From the NCBI GenBank assembly GCA_040954595.2, contig CM082582.2, positions 1,674,001 through 1,738,000 on the forward strand: 64,000 bases of DNA. Reading direction: 5' to 3'. Shown one piece after another: positions 1-15,100 of this stretch; position 1 is the first letter of the stretch, and every line of letters starts with the position of its first letter. Under the pieces are notes generated by a model. It was not told the origin of the DNA and searched no databases. It saw only the letters and a program-made list of their open reading frames with translations. A program made the translations under genes and the position numbers. This DNA is from Balanoglossus misakiensis (lineage: Eukaryota > Hemichordata).

Positions 1-3000
1 TAAAAAATGCCAAATTTTCGACTTTGCAAAATCTCAAAATTTCGTCGATTTTTAAAAAAAAATTATGGGTTCGTTGATTTTTGAAAAAAAAAAAACATGG
101 GTGAAAATCATTAATAAATGACAAATTTTCGACTTTGCAAAATCTCAAAATTTCGTCGATTTTTGAAAAAAAATTATGGGTTCGTTGATTTTTGAAAAAA
201 AACATGGGTGAAAATCATCAAAAAATGACAAATTTTCGACTTTGCAAAATCTCAAAATTTCGTCGATTTTTGACAAAAATCATGGGTGAAAATCATCAAA
301 AAATGACAAATTTTCGACTTTGCAAAATCTCAAAATTTCGTCGATTTTTGAAAAAAATCATGGGTTCGTTCAATTTTGAAAAAAAACATGGGTGAAAATC
401 ATCAAAAAATTACAAATTTTCGACTTTGCAAAATCTCAAAATTTTGTCGATTTTTGAAAAAAAATCATGGGTTCGTTGATTTTTGAAAAAAAACATGGGT
501 GAAAATCATCAAAAAATTACAAATTTTCGTCTTTGCAAAATCTCAAAATTTCGTCGATTTTTGTAAAAAATCATGGGTGAAAATCATCAAAAAATGACAA
601 ATTTTCGACTTTGCAAAATCTCAAAATTTCGTACATTTTAAAAAAAAAATCATGGGTGAAATTCATCAAAAAATGACAAATTTTCGTCTTTGCAAAATCT
701 CAAAATTTCGTACATTTTTAAAAAAAAATCATGGGTGAAATTCATCAAAAAATGACAAATTTTCGTCTTTGCAAAATCTCAAAATTTCGCCGATTTTTGA
801 AAAAAACAATCATGGTGAAAATCATAAAAAAATGACAAATTTTCGACTTTGCAAAATCTCAAAATGTTGTCAATTTTTGAAAAAAATCATGGGTTCGTTG
901 ATTTTTAAAAAAAAACATTGGTGAAAATCATCAAAAAATTACAAATTTTCGACTTTGCAAAATCTCAAAATTTTGTCGATTTTTGTAAAAAAAACATGGG
1001 TGAAAATCATTAAGAAATGACAAATTTTCGACTTTGCAAAATCTCAAAATTTCGTCGATTTTTGAAAAAAAAATCATGGGTTCGTTCAATTTTTGAAAAA
1101 AAACATGGGTGAAAATCATCAAAAAGTTACAAATTTTCGACTTTGCAAAATCTCAAAATTTTGTCGATTTTTGAAAAAAAATCATGGGTGAAAATCATTA
1201 ATAAATGACAAATTTTCGACTTTGCAAAATCTCAAAATTTCGTCGATTTTTGAAAAAAAAATCATGGGTGAAAATCATCAAAAAATGACAAATTTTCGAC
1301 TTTGCAAAATCTCAAAATGTTGTCAATTTTTGAAAAAAATCATGAGTTTGTTGATTTTTAAAAAAAAACATTGGTGAAAATCATCAAAAAATTACAAATT
1401 TTCGACTTTGCAAAATCTCAAAATTTTGTCGATTTTTGAAAAAAAAACATGGGTGAAAATAATTAAAAAATGCCAAATTTTCGACTTTGCAAAATCTCAA
1501 AATTTCGTCGATTTTTTAAAAAAAATTATGGGTTCGTTGATTTTTGAAAAAAAAAACATGGGTGAAAATCATCAAAAAATGTCAAATTTTTGACTTTGCA
1601 AAATCTCAAAATTTTGTCGATTTTTGAAAAAAATCACGGGTGAAAATCATCAAAAAATGACAAATTTTTGTCTTTGCAAAATCTCAAAATTTCGTCGACT
1701 TTTGAAAAAAATCATGGGTGAAAATCATCAAAAAATTACAAATTTTCGTCTTTGCAAAATCTCAAAATTTTGTCGATTTTTGAAAAAAATCACGGGTGAA
1801 AATCATCAAAAAATGACAAATTTTCGACTTTGCAAAATCTCAAAATTTCGTACATTTTTGAAAAAAAATCATGGGTGAAAATCATCAAAAAATGACAAAT
1901 TTTCGTCTTTGCAAAATCTCAAAATTTCGTCGATTTTTAAAAAAAAATCATGGTGAAAATCATCAAAAAATGACAAATTTTCGACTTTGCAAAATCTCAA
2001 AATGTTGTCAATTTTTGAAAAAAATCATGAGTTTGTTGATTTTTAAAAAAAAACATTGGTGAAAATCATCAAAAAATTACAAATTTTCGACTTTGCAAAA
2101 TCTCAAAATTTTGTCGATTTTTGAAAAAAAAACATGGGTGAAAATAATTAAAAAATGCCAAATTTTCGACTTTGCAAAATCTCAAAATTTCGTCCATTTT
2201 TGAAAAAATCATGAGTGAAAATCATCAAAAAATGACAAATTTTCGACTTTGCAAAATCTCAAAATTTCGTCGATTTTTGAAAAAAATCATGGGTGAAAAT
2301 CATCAAAAAATGACAAATTTTCGACTTAGCAAAATCTCAAAATTTTGTCGATTTTTGAAAAAAATCATAGGTGAAAATCATCAAAAAATGACAAATTTTC
2401 GACTTTGCAAAATCTCAAAATTTCGTCGATTTTGAAAAAAATCATGGGTGAAAATCATCAAAAAATGACAAATTTTCGTCTTTGCAAAATCTCAAAATTT
2501 CGTACATTTTTGAAAAAAAATCATGGGTGAAAATCATCAAAAAATGACAAATTTTCGTCATTGCAAAATCTCAAAATTTCGTCGATTTTTAAAAAAAAAA
2601 TCATGGTGAAAATCATCAAAAAATGACAAATTTTCGACTTTGCAAAATCTAAAAATTTTGTCGATTTTTGAAAAAAATCATGGGTGAAAATAATCAAAAA
2701 ATGACAAATTTTCGACTTTGCAAAATCTCAAAATTTTGTCGGTTTTTGAAAAAAGAAATCATGGGTGAAAATCATCAAAAAATGACAAATTTTCGACTTT
2801 GCAAAATCTCAAAATTTCGTCGATTTTTGAAAAAAATCATGGGTGAAAATCATCAAAAAATGACAAATTTTCGACTTTTTGAAAAAAAATCATGGGTTCG
2901 TTGATTTTTGAAAAAAAACATGGGTGAAAATCATCAAAAAATTACAAATTTTCGAATTTGCATAATCTCAAAATTTCGTCGATTTTTGAAAATAAAAACG

Positions 3001-6000
3001 GGTGAAAATCATCAAAAAATTACAAATTTTTGTTTTTGCAAAATCTCAAAATTTCGTCGACTTTTGAAAAAAATCATGGGTGAAAATCATCAAAAAATGA
3101 CAAATTTTCGTCTTTGCTAAATCTAAAAATTTTGTCGATTTTTGAAAAAAATCATGGGTGAAAATCATCAAAAAATGACAAATTTTCGACTTTGCAAAAT
3201 CTCAAATTTCGTCGTTTTTTGAAAAAAATCATTGGTGAAAATCATCAAAAAATGACAAATTTTCGACTTTGCAAAATCTAAAAATTTTGACGATTTTTGA
3301 AAAAAATCATGGGTAAAAATAATCAAAAAATGACAAATTTTCGACTTTGCAAAATCTCAAAATTTTGTCGGTTTTTGAAAAAAGAAATCATGGGTGAAAA
3401 TCATCAAAAAATGAAAAATTTTCGACTTTGCAAAATCTCAAAATTTCGTCGATTTTTGAAAAAAATCATGGGTGAAAATCATCAAAAAATGACAAATTTT
3501 CGACTTTGCAAAATCTCAAAATTTCGTCGATTTTTGAAAAAAATCATGGGTTCGTTCAATTTTGAAAAAAAACATGGGTGACAATCATCAAAAAATTACA
3601 AATTTTCGACTTTGCAAAATCTCAACATTTTGTCGATTTTTGAAAAAAAATCATGGGTGAAAATCATTAATAAATGACAAATTTTCGACTTTGCAAAATC
3701 TCAAAATTTCGTCGATTTTTGAAAAAAATCATGGGTAAAAATAATCAAAAAATGACAAATTTTCGACTTTGCAAAATCTCAAAATTTTGTCGGTTTTTGA
3801 AAAAAGAAATCATGGGTGAAAATCATCAAAAAATGAAAAATTTTCGACTTTGCAAAATCTCAAAATTTCGTCGATTTTTGAAAAAAATCATGGGTGAAAA
3901 TCATCAAAAAATGACAAATTTTCGACTTTGCAAAATCTCAAAATTTCGTCGATTTTTGAAAAAAATCATGGGTTCGTTCAATTTTGAAAAAAAACATGGG
4001 TGACAATCATCAAAAAATTACAAATTTTCGACTTTGCAAAATCTCAACATTTTGTCGATTTTTGAAAAAAAATCATGGGTGAAAATCATTAATAAATGAC
4101 AAATTTTCGACTTTGCAAAATCTCAAAATTTCGTCGATTTTTGAAAAAAAATTATGGGTTCGTTGATTTTTGAAAAAAAACATGGGTGAAAATCATCAAA
4201 AAATGACAAATTTTCGACTTTGCAAAATCTCAAAATTTCGTCGATTTTTGACAAAAATCATGGGTGAAAATCATCAAAAAATGACAAATTTTCGACTTTG
4301 CAAAATCTCAAAATTTCGTCGATTTTTGAAAAAAATCATGGGTTCGTTCAATTTTGAAAAAAAACATGGGTGAAAATCATCAAAAAATTACAAATTTTCG
4401 ACTTTGCAAAATCTCAAAATTTTGTCGATTTTTGAAAAAAAATCATGGGTGAAAATCATCAAAAAATGACAAATTTTCGACTTTGCAAAATCTCAAAATT
4501 TCGTAGATTTTTGAGAAAAATCATGGGTGAAAATCATCAAAAAATGACAAATTTTCGACTTTGCAAAATCTCAAAATTTTGTCGATTTTTGAAAAAAAAT
4601 CATGGGTTCGTTGATTTTTGAAAAAAAACATGGGTGAAAATCATCAAAAAATTACAAATTTTCGTCTTTGCAAAATCTCAAAATTTCGTCGATTTTTGTA
4701 AAAAATCATGGGTGAAAATCATCAAAAAATGACAAATTTTCGACTTTGCAAATTCTCAAAATTTCGTACATTTTAAAAAAAAAATCATGGGTGAAATTCA
4801 TCAAAAAATGACAAATTTTCGTCTTTGCAAAATCTCAAAATTTCGTACATTTTTAAAAAAAAATCATGGGTGAAATTCATCAAAAAATGACAAATTTTCG
4901 TCTTTGCAAAATCTCAAAATTTCGCCGATTTTTGAAAAAAACAATCATGGTGAAAATCATAAAAAAATGACAAATTTTCGTCTTTGCAAAATCTCAAAAT
5001 TTCGCCGATTTTTAAAAAAAAACATTGGTGAAAATCATCAAAAAATTACAAATTTTCGACTTTGCAAAATCTCAAAATTTTGTCGATTTTTGTAAAAAAA
5101 ACATGGGTGAAAATCATTAAGAAATGACAAATTTTCGACTTTGCAAAATCTCAAAATTTCGTCGATTTTTGAAAAAAAAATCATGGGTTCGTTCAATTTT
5201 TGAAAAAAAACATGGGTGAAAATCATCAAAAAGTTACAAATTTTCGACTTTGCAAAATCTCAAAATTTTGTCAATTTTTGAAAAAAAATCATGGGTGAAA
5301 ATCATTAATAAATGACAAATTTTCGACTTTGCAAAATCTCAAAATTTCGTCGATTTTTGAAAAAAAAATCATGGGTGAAAATCATCAAAAAATTACAAAT
5401 TTTCGACTTTGCAAAATCTCAAAATTTTGTCGATTTTTGTAAAAAAAACATGGGTGAAAATCATTAAGAAATGACAAATTTTCGACTTTGCAAAATCTCA
5501 AAATTTCGTCGATTTTTGAAAAAAAAATCATGGGTTCGTTCAATTTTTGAAAAAAAACATGGGTGAAAATCATCAAAAAGTTACAAATTTTCGACTTTGC
5601 AAAATCTCAAAATTTTGTCAATTTTTGAAAAAAAATCATGGGTGAAAATCATTAATAAATGACAAATTTTCGACTTTGCAAAATCTCAAAATTTCGTCGA
5701 TTTTTGAAAAAAAAATCATGGGTGAAAATCATCAAAAAATGACAAATTTTCGACTTTGCAAAATCTCAAAATGTTGTCAATTTTTGAAAAAAATCATGAG
5801 TTTGTTGATTTTTAAAAAAAAACATTGGTGAAAATCATCAAAAAATTACAAATTTTCGACTTTGCAAAATCTCAAAATTTTGTCGATTTTTGAAAAAAAA
5901 TCATGGGTGAAAATCATCAAAAAATGACAAATTTTCGACTTTGCAAAATCTCAAAATTTCGTCGATTTTTGAGAAAAATCATGGGTGAAAATCATCAAAA

Positions 6001-6900
6001 AATGACAAATTTTCGACTTTGCAAAATCTCAAAATTTTGTCGATTTTTGAAAAAAAATCATGGGTTCGTTGATTTTTGAAAAAAAACATGGGTGAAAATC
6101 ATCAAAAAATTACAAATTTTCGTCTTTGCAAAATCTCAAAATTTCGTCGATTTTTGTAAAAAATCATGGGTGAAAATCATCAAAAAATGACAAATTTTCG
6201 ACTTTGCAAAATCTCAAAATTTCGTACATTTTAAAAAAAAAATCATGGGTGAAATTCATCAAAAAATGACAAATTTTCGTCTTTGCAAAATCTCAAAATT
6301 TCGTACATTTTTAAAAAAAAATCATGGGTGAAAATCATCAAAAAATGACAAATTTTCGACTTTGCAAAATCTCAAAATTTCGTCGATTTTTGAGAAAAAT
6401 CATGGGTGAAAATCATCAAAAAATGACAAATTTTCGACTTTGCAAAATCTCAAAATTTTGTCGATTTTTGAAAAAAAATCATGGGTTCGTTGATTTTTGA
6501 AAAAAAACATGGGTGAAAATCATCAAAAAATTACAAATTTTCGTCTTTGCAAAATCTCAAAATTTCGTCGATTTTTGTAAAAAATCATGGGTGAAAATCA
6601 TCAAAAAATGACAAATTTTCGACTTTGCAAAATCTCAAAATTTCGTACATTTTAAAAAAAAAATCATGGGTGAAATTCATCAAAAAATGACAAATTTTCG
6701 TCTTTGCAAAATCTCAAAATTTCGTACATTTTTAAAAAAAAATCATGGGTGAAATTCATCAAAAAATGACAAATTTTCGTCTTTGCAAAATCTCAAAATA
6801 TCGCCGATTTTTGAAAAAAACAATCATGGTGAAAATCATAAAAAAATGACAAATTTTCGACTTTGCAAAATCTCAAAATGTTGTCAATTTTTGAAAAAAA
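1..6900 (+). repeat. Array I, left section with short local duplications
   Basis: This section mixes 78-bp and long monomers. Local copying is visible: the stretch around 192-395 recurs identically around 4,170-4,373; a stretch near 3,300 recurs 419 bp downstream; and 5,038-5,229 recurs 347 bp downstream at 5,385-5,576. Variant monomers with CGTACATTTT, GAAATTCATC and GCCGATTTTTG occur here (about 620-830, 4,770-4,930, 6,220-6,800). Copies are mostly identical apart from A-run length. Confidence 0.8.
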
Positions 6901-9520
6901 TCATGGGTTCGTTGATTTTTAAAAAAAAACATTGGTGAAAATCATCAAAAAATTACAAATTTTCGACTTTGCAAAATCTCAAAATTTTGTCGATTTTTGT
7001 AAAAAAAACATGGGTGAAAATCATTAAGAAATGACAAATTTTCGACTTTGCAAAATCTCAAAATTTCGTCGATTTTTGAAAAAAAAATCATGGGTTCGTT
7101 CAATTTTTGAAAAAAAACATGGGTGAAAATCATCAAAAAGTTACACATTTTCGACTTTGCAAAATCTCAAAATTTTGTCGATTTTGAAAAAAAATCATGG
7201 GTGAAAATCATTAATAAATGACAAATTTTCGACTTTGCAAAATCTCAAAATTTCGTCGATTTTTGAAAAAAAAATCATGGGTGAAAATCATCAAAAAATG
7301 ACAAATTTTCGACTTTGCAAAATCTCAAAATGTTGTCAATTTTTGAAAAAAATCATGAGTTTGTTGATTTTTAAAAAAAAACATTGGTGAAAATCATCAA
7401 AAAATTACAAATTTTCGACTTTGCAAAATCTCAAAATTTTGTCGATTTTTGAAAAAAAAACATGGGTGAAAATAATTAAAAAATGCCAAATTTTCGACTT
7501 TGCAAAATCTCAAAATTTCGTCGATTTTTAAAAAAAAATTATGGGTTCGTTGATTTTTGAAAAAAAAAACATGGGTGAAAATCATCAAAAAATGTCAAAT
7601 TTTCGACTTTGCAAAATCTCAAAATTTTGTCGATTTTTGAAAAAAATCACGGGTGAAAATCATCAAAAAATGACAAATTTTCGACTTTGCAAAATCTCAA
7701 AATGTTGTCAATTTTTGAAAAAAATCATGGGTTCGTTGATTTTTAAAAAAAAACATTGGTGAAAATCATCAAAAAATTACAAATTTTCGACTTTGCAAAA
7801 TCTCAAAATTTTGTCGATTTTTGTAAAAAAAACATGGGTGAAAATCATTAAGAAATGACAAATTTTCGACTTTGCAAAATCTCAAAATTTCGTCGATTTT
7901 TGAAAAAAAAATCATGGGTTCGTTCAATTTTTGAAAAAAAACATGGGTGAAAATCATCAAAAAGTTACAAATTTTCGACTTTGCAAAATCTCAAAATTTC
8001 GTCGATTTTTGAAAAAAAATCATGGGTGAAAATCATCAAAAAATGACAAATTTTCGACTTTGCAAAATCTCAAAATTTCGTCGATTTTTGAGAAAAATCA
8101 TGGGTGAAAATCATCAAAAAATGACAAATTTTCGACTTTGCAAAATCTCAAAATTTCGTCGATTTTTGAAAAAAAATCATGGGTGAAAATCATCAAAAAA
8201 TGACAAATTTTCGACTTTGCAAAATCTCAAAATTTCGTTGATTTTTGAGAAAAATCATGGGTGAAAATCATCAAAAAATGACAAATTTTCGACTTTGCAA
8301 AATCTCAAAATTTTGTCGATTTTTGAAAAAAAAATCATGGGTTCGTTGATTTTTGAAAAAAAACATGGGTGAAAATCATCAAAAAATTACAAATTTTCGA
8401 ATTTGCAAAATCTCAAAATTTCGTCGATTTTTGAAAAAAAATCATGGGTGAAAATCATCAAAAAATGACAAATTTTCGACTTTGCAAAATCTCAAAATTT
8501 CGTCGATTTTTGAAAAAAAGTCATGGGTGAAAATCATCAAAAAATTACAAATTTTCGTCTTTGCAAAATCTCAAAATTTCGTCGATTTTTGAAAAAAAAA
8601 TCATGGGTAAAAATTATCAAAAAATTACAAATTTTCGACTTTGCAAAATCTCAAAATTTCGTCGATATTTAAAAAAAAATCATGGTGAAAATCATCAAAA
8701 AATGACATATTTTCGACTTTGCAAAATCTAAAAATTTTGTCGATTTTTGAAAAAAATCATGAGTGAAAATAATCAAAAAATGACAAATTTTCGACTTTGC
8801 AAAATCTCAAAATTTTGTCGATTTTTGAGAAAAATCATGGGTGAAAATCATTAAAAAATGACAAATTTTCGACTTTGCAAAATCTCAAAATTTCGTAGAT
8901 TTTTGAAAAAAAATCATGGGTGAAAATCATCAAAAAATGACACATTTTCGTCTTTGCAAAATCTCAAAATTTGGTCGATTTTAGAAAAAAAAAATCATGG
9001 GTGAAAATCATCAAAAAATGACAAATTTTCGACTTTGCAAAATCTAACAATTTCGTCGATTTTTGAAAAAAATCATTTTGAAAATCATCAAAAGATGACA
9101 AATTTTCGACTTTGCAAAATCTCAAAATTTCGTCGGTTTTTGAAAAAAGAAATCATGGGTGAAAATCATCAAAAAATGACAAATTTTCGACTTTGCAAAA
9201 TCTCAAAATTTCGTCGATTTTTGAAAAAAATCATGGGTGAAAATCATCAAAAAATGACAAATGTTCGACTTTGCAAAATCTCAAAATTTCGTCGATTTTT
9301 GAAAAAAATCATGGGTTCGTTCAATGTTGAAAAAAAACATGGGTGAAAATCATCAAAAAATAACAAATTTTCGACTTTGCAAAATCTCAAAATTTTGTCG
9401 ATTTTTGAAAAAAAATCATGGGTTCGTTGATTTTTGAAAAAAATCATGGGTGAAAATCATTAATAAATGACAAATTTTCGACTTTGCAAAATCTCAAAAT
9501 TTCGTCGATTTTTGAAAAAA
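6900..9520 (+). repeat. Copy 1 of a 2.62-kb tandem duplication in array I
   Basis: The ordered set of variant monomers from about 6,900 to 9,520 repeats immediately downstream with an offset of 2,621 bp, falling to 2,620 near the end through one A-run difference. Markers such as the TTACACATTTTCG unit (about 7,140 and 9,762), the GTCGATATTT unit (about 8,660 and 11,280) and the AATGTTGAAAA unit (about 9,323 and 11,943) occur at the same offset. Boundaries are approximate because monomers on both sides are alike. Confidence 0.85.
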
Positions 9521-12140
9521 ATCATGGGTTCGTTGATTTTTAAAAAAAAACATTGGTGAAAATCATCAAAAAATTACAAATTTTCGACTTTGCAAAATCT
9601 CAAAATTTTGTCGATTTTTGTAAAAAAAACATGGGTGAAAATCATTAAGAAATGACAAATTTTCGACTTTGCAAAATCTCAAAATTTCGTCGATTTTTGA
9701 AAAAAAAATCATGGGTTCGTTCAATTTTTGAAAAAAAACATGGGTGAAAATCATCAAAAAGTTACACATTTTCGACTTTGCAAAATCTCAAAATTTTGTC
9801 GATTTTGAAAAAAAATCATGGGTGAAAATCATTAATAAATGACAAATTTTCGACTTTGCAAAATCTCAAAATTTCGTCGATTTTTGAAAAAAAAATCATG
9901 GGTGAAAATCATCAAAAAATGACAAATTTTCGACTTTGCAAAATCTCAAAATGTTGTCAATTTTTGAAAAAAATCATGAGTTTGTTGATTTTTAAAAAAA
10001 AACATTGGTGAAAATCATCAAAAAATTACAAATTTTCGACTTTGCAAAATCTCAAAATTTTGTCGATTTTTGAAAAAAAAACATGGGTGAAAATAATTAA
10101 AAAATGCCAAATTTTCGACTTTGCAAAATCTCAAAATTTCGTCGATTTTTAAAAAAAAATTATGGGTTCGTTGATTTTTGAAAAAAAAAACATGGGTGAA
10201 AATCATCAAAAAATGTCAAATTTTCGACTTTGCAAAATCTCAAAATTTTGTCGATTTTTGAAAAAAATCACGGGTGAAAATCATCAAAAAATGACAAATT
10301 TTCGACTTTGCAAAATCTCAAAATGTTGTCAATTTTTGAAAAAAATCATGGGTTCGTTGATTTTTAAAAAAAAACATTGGTGAAAATCATCAAAAAATTA
10401 CAAATTTTCGACTTTGCAAAATCTCAAAATTTTGTCGATTTTTGTAAAAAAAACATGGGTGAAAATCATTAAGAAATGACAAATTTTCGACTTTGCAAAA
10501 TCTCAAAATTTCGTCGATTTTTGAAAAAAAAATCATGGGTTCGTTCAATTTTTGAAAAAAAACATGGGTGAAAATCATCAAAAAGTTACAAATTTTCGAC
10601 TTTGCAAAATCTCAAAATTTCGTCGATTTTTGAAAAAAAATCATGGGTGAAAATCATCAAAAAATGACAAATTTTCGACTTTGCAAAATCTCAAAATTTC
10701 GTCGATTTTTGAGAAAAATCATGGGTGAAAATCATCAAAAAATGACAAATTTTCGACTTTGCAAAATCTCAAAATTTCGTCGATTTTTGAAAAAAAATCA
10801 TGGGTGAAAATCATCAAAAAATGACAAATTTTCGACTTTGCAAAATCTCAAAATTTCGTTGATTTTTGAGAAAAATCATGGGTGAAAATCATCAAAAAAT
10901 GACAAATTTTCGACTTTGCAAAATCTCAAAATTTTGTCGATTTTTGAAAAAAAAATCATGGGTTCGTTGATTTTTGAAAAAAAACATGGGTGAAAATCAT
11001 CAAAAAATTACAAATTTTCGAATTTGCAAAATCTCAAAATTTCGTCGATTTTTGAAAAAAAATCATGGGTGAAAATCATCAAAAAATGACAAATTTTCGA
11101 CTTTGCAAAATCTCAAAATTTCGTCGATTTTTGAAAAAAAGTCATGGGTGAAAATCATCAAAAAATTACAAATTTTCGTCTTTGCAAAATCTCAAAATTT
11201 CGTCGATTTTTGAAAAAAAAATCATGGGTAAAAATTATCAAAAAATTACAAATTTTCGACTTTGCAAAATCTCAAAATTTCGTCGATATTTAAAAAAAAA
11301 TCATGGTGAAAATCATCAAAAAATGACATATTTTCGACTTTGCAAAATCTAAAAATTTTGTCGATTTTTGAAAAAAATCATGAGTGAAAATAATCAAAAA
11401 ATGACAAATTTTCGACTTTGCAAAATCTCAAAATTTTGTCGATTTTTGAGAAAAATCATGGGTGAAAATCATTAAAAAATGACAAATTTTCGACTTTGCA
11501 AAATCTCAAAATTTCGTAGATTTTTGAAAAAAAATCATGGGTGAAAATCATCAAAAAATGACACATTTTCGTCTTTGCAAAATCTCAAAATTTGGTCGAT
11601 TTTAGAAAAAAAAATCATGGGTGAAAATCATCAAAAAATGACAAATTTTCGACTTTGCAAAATCTAACAATTTCGTCGATTTTTGAAAAAAATCATTTTG
11701 AAAATCATCAAAAGATGACAAATTTTCGACTTTGCAAAATCTCAAAATTTCGTCGGTTTTTGAAAAAAGAAATCATGGGTGAAAATCATCAAAAAATGAC
11801 AAATTTTCGACTTTGCAAAATCTCAAAATTTCGTCGATTTTTGAAAAAAATCATGGGTGAAAATCATCAAAAAATGACAAATGTTCGACTTTGCAAAATC
11901 TCAAAATTTCGTCGATTTTTGAAAAAAATCATGGGTTCGTTCAATGTTGAAAAAAAACATGGGTGAAAATCATCAAAAAATAACAAATTTTCGACTTTGC
12001 AAAATCTCAAAATTTTGTCGATTTTTGAAAAAAAATCATGGGTTCGTTGATTTTTGAAAAAAATCATGGGTGAAAATCATTAATAAATGACAAATTTTCG
12101 ACTTTGCAAAATCTCAAAATTTCGTCGATTTTTGAAAAAA
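9520..12140 (+). repeat. Copy 2 of the 2.62-kb tandem duplication
   Basis: Downstream partner of the block at about 6,900-9,520, essentially identical over its length. Its right part, from about 10.7 kb, is also present near 18.7-20.4 kb (offset 7,996) and 20.5-22.2 kb, so this stretch exists in several copies. Confidence 0.85.
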
Positions 12141-15100
12141 AATCATGAGTGAAAATCATCAAAAAATGACAAATTTTCGACTTTGCAAAATCTCAAAATT
12201 TCGTCGATTTTTGAGAAAAATCATGGGTGAAAATCATCAAAAAATGACAAATTTTCGACTTTGCAAAATCTCATAATTTTGTCGATTTTTGAAAAAAAAT
12301 CATGGGTGAAAATCATTAATAAATGACAAATTTTCGACATTGCAAAATCTCAAAATTTCGTCGATTTTTGAAAAAAAATCATGGGTGAAAATCATCAAAA
12401 AATGACAAATTTTCGACTTTGCAAAATCTCAAAATTTCGTCGATTTTTGAGAAAAATCATGGGTGAAAATCATCAAAAAATGACAAATTTTCGACTTTGC
12501 AAAATCTCAAAATTTTGTCGATTTTTGAAAAAAAATCATGGGTTCGTTGATTTTTGAAAAAAAACATGGGTGAAAATCATCAAAAAATTACAAATTTTCG
12601 TCTTTGCAAAATCTCAAAATTTCGTCGATTTTTGAGAAAAATCATGGGTGAAAATCATCAAAAAATGACAAATTTTCGACTTTGCAAAATCTCAAAATTT
12701 TGTCGATTTTTGAAAAAAAATCATGGGTTCGTTGATTTTTGAAAAAAAACATGGGTGAAAATCATCAAAAAATTACAAATTTTCGAATTTGCAAAATCTC
12801 AAAATTTCGTCGATTTTTGAAAAAAAAAAAACATGGGTGAAAATCATCAAAAAATGACGAATTTTCGACTTTGCAAAATCTCAAAATTTCGTTAATTTTT
12901 GATAAAAAGTCATGGGTGAAAATCATCAAAAAATTACAAATTTTCGTCATTGCAAAATCTCAAAATTTCGTCGATTTTTGAAAAAAAAAAATCATGGGTA
13001 AAAATCATCAAAAAATTACAAATTTTCGACTTTGCAAAATCTAAAAATTTTGTCGATTTTTAAAAAAAAAAATCATGGGTGAAAATAATCAAAAAATGAC
13101 AAATTTTCGACTTTGCAAAATCTCAAAATTTCGTCGATTTTTTGAAAAAAAATCATGGGTGAAAATCATCAAAAAATGACAAATTTTCGACTTTGCAAAA
13201 TCTCAAAATTTCGTCGATTTTTGAAAAAAATCATGGGTAAAAATCATCAAAAAATGACAAATTTTCGACTTTGCAAAATCTCAAAATTTCGTAGATTTTT
13301 GAGAAAAATCATGGGTGAAAATCATCAAAAAATTACAAATTTTCGACTTTGCAAAATCTCAAAATGTTGTCGATTTTTGAGAAAAATCATGGGTTCGTTG
13401 ATTTTTGAAAAAAAACATGGGTGAAAATCATCAAAAAATTACAAATTTTCGACTTTGCAAAATCTCAAAATTTTGTCGATTTTTGAAAAAAAATCATGGG
13501 TGAAAATCATTAATAAATGACAAATTTTCGACTTTTCAAAATCTCAAAATTTCGCAGATTTTTGAAAAAAATCATGGGTGAAAATCATCAAAAAATGACA
13601 AATTTTCGACTTTGCAAAATCTCAAAATTTCGTAGATTTTTGAAAAAAATCATGGGTGAAAATCATCAAAAAATGAAAAATTTTCGACTTTGCAAAATCT
13701 CAAAATTTCGTCGATTTTTGAGAAAAATCATGGGTGAAAATCATCAAAAAATGACAAATTTTCGGCTTTGCAAAATCTCAAAATTTTGTCGATTTTTGAA
13801 AAAAAATCGTGGGTTCGTTGATTTTTGACAAAAAAGGGTGAAAATCATCAAAAGATTACAAATTTTCGAATTTGCAAAATCTCAAATTTCGTCGATTTTT
13901 GAAAAAAATCATGGGTGAAAATCATCAAAAAATGACAAATTTTCGACTTTGCAAAATCTCAAAATTTCGTCGATTTTTGAAAAAAATCATGGGTGAAAAT
14001 CATCAAAAAATGACAAATTTTCGACTTTGCAAAATCTCAAAATTTCGTAGATTTTTGAAAAAAATCATGGGTGAAAATCATCAAAAAATGACAAATTTTC
14101 GGCCTTGCAAAATCTCAAAATTTTGTCTATTTTTGAAAAAAAATCATGGGTTCGTTGATTTTTGAAAAAAAAGGGTGAAAATCATCAAAAAATGAAAAAA
14201 TTTCGACTTTGCAAAATCTCAAAATTTCGTAAATTTTTGATAAAAAGTCATGGGTGAAAATCATCAAAAAATTACAAATTTTCGTCATTGCAAAATCTCA
14301 AAATTTCGTCGATTTTTAAAAAAAAAAATCATGGGTGAAAATAATCAAAAAATGACAAATTTTCGACTTTGCAAAATCTCAAAATTTCGTCGATTTTTTG
14401 AAAAAAAATCATGGGTGAAAATCATCAAAAAATGACAAATTTTCGACTTTGCAAAATCTCAAAATTTCGTCGATTTTTGAAAAAAATCATGGGTGAAAAT
14501 CATCAAAAAATGACAAATTTTCGACTTTGCAAAATCTCAAAATTTCGTAGATTTTTGAAAAAAATCATGGGTGAAAATCATCAAAAAATTACAAATTTTC
14601 GACTTTGCAAAATCTCAAAATGTTGTCGATTTTTGAGAAAAATCATGGGTTCGTTGATTTTTGAAAAAAAACATGGGTGAAAATAATCAAAAAATGACAA
14701 ATTTTCGACTTTGCAAAATTTCAAAATTTCGTCGATTTTTTGAAAAAAAATCATGGGTGAAAATCATCAAAAAATGACAAATTTTCCACTTTGCAAAATC
14801 TCAAAATTTCGTAGATTTTTGAAAAAAATCATGGGTGAAAATCATCAAAAAATGAAAAAATTTCGACTTTGCAAAATCTCAAAATTTCGTCGATTTTTGA
14901 GAAAAATCATGGGTGAAAATCATCAAAAAATTACAAATTTTCGACTTTGCAAAATCTCAAAATGTTGTCGATTTTTGAGAAAAATCATGGGTTCGTTGAT
15001 TTTTGAAAAAAAACATGGGTGAAAATCATCAAAAAATTACAAATTTTCGACTTTGCAAAATCTCAAAATTTTGTCGATTTTTGAAAAAAAATCATGGGTG

